Shown piece by piece: positions 62,926 to 64,000 of a stretch of 64,000 nt of DNA. The notes under the pieces are model-generated. The model saw nothing but the letters and a program-made list of their open reading frames with translations. It searched no databases and was not told the origin of the DNA. This DNA is from Lachnospiraceae bacterium. Lineage in GTDB: Bacteria > Bacillota > Clostridia > Lachnospirales > Lachnospiraceae. The DNA is taken from contig JAQYDI010000126.1 of the NCBI GenBank assembly GCA_028724245.1, forward strand, positions 1-64,000, in the 5' to 3' direction. How positions within the stretch are numbered: position 1 is the first letter of the stretch; every line of letters starts with the position of its first letter. A program made the translations under genes and the position numbers.

Positions 62926-63654
62926 ATGAGCAGTTTAACAGTCATTGACGGTCTGCAGTCTGAGATTTTTGTGCCGGTTACTCCGCCCCCTGTATGGACC
63001 CCCGTTACCAAACCTCTCAGTGAAATGAAGGTTGCCATTGCAACCGCAGCAGGCGTACACCATAAAAAGGATAAAAGATTCAATCTTTCCGGTGATTTTA
63101 CATTCCGCAGAGTCACCGACGATATGCCTTCTGATGAATTGATGGTTTCCCATGGAGGATATGATAACAGCGATGTCAATAAAGATATCAATTGTATGTT
63201 CCCCATCGATCCTCTTCACCAGCTGGCAAAAGACGGCGTCATCGGCAGCGTTTCCGACATCCACATCGGATTCATGGGCGGCGGCGGAAATCAGGAAAAA
63301 TTCAAAAATGAAACGGGTCCCGAAATCGCCCGCATCTTAAAGGAGCATGAGGTTGACGCTGTCATCCTCACCGCCGGATGAGGGACCTGTCACCGCTCTG
63401 CAGTACTGGTGCAGAGAGCAATTGAGCAGGCTGGTATCCCTACAGTGATCATTGCCGCTCTTCCGCCTGTTGTAAAACAGACCGGAACCCCTCGTGCTGT
63501 AGCTCCGCTGGTACCCATGGGTGCCAATGCAGGCGCTCCCCACGATTTTGAAATGCAGTACAACATCGTAAAATCCGCGCTGGAACAGCTGGAAATACTG
63601 GACTCTCCAGGCAAAGTCGTACCGCTTCCTTTTGAATATAACGCAAAAGTATAA
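62926..63654 (+). CDS. prdB: D-proline reductase selenoprotein subunit PrdB (UGA = selenocysteine)
   Basis: PrdB is the selenocysteine subunit that cleaves the C-N bond of proline. The frame runs through an in-frame TGA at 63379-63381, codon 152, matching the known selenocysteine position, in LTAG-U-GTCHRSAV. Conserved sequence continues downstream (AIEQAGIPTVIIAALPP, GAPHDFEMQ) to a TAA at 63654, for 242 residues in total. ATG 62926 follows AAAGGAG; the tracked start 62866 is upstream. The ORF track splits the gene in two at the TGA. Translation needs SelA, SelB and tRNA-Sec, which must be elsewhere. Confidence 0.96.
63382..63419 (+). promoter_or_regulatory. Bacterial SECIS element in prdB
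   Basis: Beginning about 14 nt after the UGA, GCTCTGCA pairs with TGCAGAG(A)GC around a short loop (GTACTGG). Position and size fit the SelB-binding hairpin needed for selenocysteine insertion. Confidence 0.8.
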
Positions 63655-63670
63655 TTCAAAAAGTAATTCA

Positions 63671-63717
63671 AAAAATGTGCATCACGTCAGAACTTTTTTC
63701 TGTCGGATGCACATTTG
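63671..63717 (+). terminator. Hairpin between prdB and prdD
   Basis: AAATGTGCATC / GATGCACATTT encloses a second stem (CAGAA / TTCTG). The tail is not T-rich, so partial termination or mRNA protection to keep PrdB more abundant than downstream proteins is plausible. Confidence 0.5.
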
Positions 63718-63807
63718 TACTATAAACAAGCAGGAAATCAGCATCAAATTAACGGTTACAGTACATCAATAACAAACAGCAATCCAATATCAACAGGAGG
63801 TCTGATT

Positions 63808-64000
63808 ATGACACAGTTCAATCATACATCTCAAACATCCATGCCGGCTGTCGATTCCTCCCGTACCGAACAAAGAGCATCAACCCCTGAACGCATCATG
63901 CGCCAGCTGATCATACGCAGCTTCCATGTATCAGAATTATGCACCGGTACTTCCTTTTCATTGATAAAAAATCCATCCGCATGGAGCCTTACCATTCCTT
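63808..64000 (+). CDS. prdD: PrdD-like protein, partial
   Basis: The frame opens at ATG 63808 behind AGGAGG and runs off the right edge; the track omits it. After a 28-residue polar extension it reads RIMRQLIIRSFHVSELCTG, resembling the start of PrdD, a PrdA-related protein of the proline reductase operon that may help form the pyruvoyl group. Position after prdB fits. Identification rests on about 64 residues. Confidence 0.65.
   Translation, partial: MTQFNHTSQTSMPAVDSSRTEQRASTPERIMRQLIIRSFHVSELCTGTSFSLIKNPSAWSLTIP

Noticed and set aside
63379-63381. In-frame stop making prdB look like a pseudogene or two genes
   Set aside because: The TGA is at the known selenocysteine position, conserved sequence continues in frame, and a SECIS hairpin follows.

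Overview
The window looks like a chromosomal segment of an anaerobic, low-to-moderate G+C Firmicute of class Clostridia, most likely a gut member of the Lachnospiraceae or a close relative. The basis is gene content and order (rho-rpmE-DUF1385-prmC-prfA, tig-clpP-clpX-lon, cdaA-cdaR), strong sigma-A promoters, a T-box-controlled ileS, radical-SAM ThiH thiamine synthesis, diaminopimelate dehydrogenase, and a Stickland-type D-proline reductase locus with a selenocysteine UGA. I cannot name the species. No tRNA, rRNA, insertion sequence with transposase, or prophage was seen.

Layout. 1-6.3 kb (minus strand): translation and transcription housekeeping genes, including a Rho factor with a long disordered, tandemly repeated insertion. 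6.4-13.4 kb: a MITE-like element, a DJ-1 family protein, glycogen phosphorylase, and ileS with a complete T-box leader. 13.5-15 kb (plus): an acyltransferase and a Cu/Zn superoxide dismutase. 15-21 kb: the Lon/ClpX/ClpP/trigger factor proteostasis block. 21-26.2 kb: a PTS enzyme I-like protein lacking the HPr-docking domain, then CdaR, CdaA (c-di-AMP synthesis) and two unknown membrane proteins. 26.5-32.5 kb: ddh, a PadR/DUF2812 pair, and a thiSFGHE operon whose leader has an intrinsic terminator but no recognisable TPP riboswitch.

32.6-48.8 kb is more accessory: a Uma2 remnant, a two-spacer CRISPR array without cas genes, a GH32 glycosidase, an OLD-family nuclease, a molybdate-type ABC operon with a DUF364 protein, a GntR-ABC operon with a clear operator, a UroD-like methyltransferase, an EFR1 ferredoxin that has lost a cluster cysteine, a uracil/xanthine permease, families of palindromic and MITE-like repeats, and a compact, highly base-paired unassigned RNA at about 48.58-48.72 kb.

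48.7-64 kb appears to be an amino-acid fermentation island. It has a dicarboxylate/amino acid symporter, an ornithine/acetylornithine-type aminotransferase, an XRE-cupin regulator, a proline racemase fused to a TetR-type regulator domain, a cytidylate-kinase-like protein, a polar amino acid ABC importer, a divergent LysR regulator with three evenly spaced palindromes between, and then prdC, prdA, a CBO2463-type small protein, the selenoprotein gene prdB and the start of a prdD-like gene. The inferred flow is import of amino acid, racemisation of L- to D-proline, then reductive ring opening to 5-aminovalerate by PrdA/PrdB with electrons delivered through PrdC.

The most unusual items are the racemase-TetR fusion, the structured RNA, the short motif shared by PrdC and PrdA, the thi leader, and the enzyme I variant.
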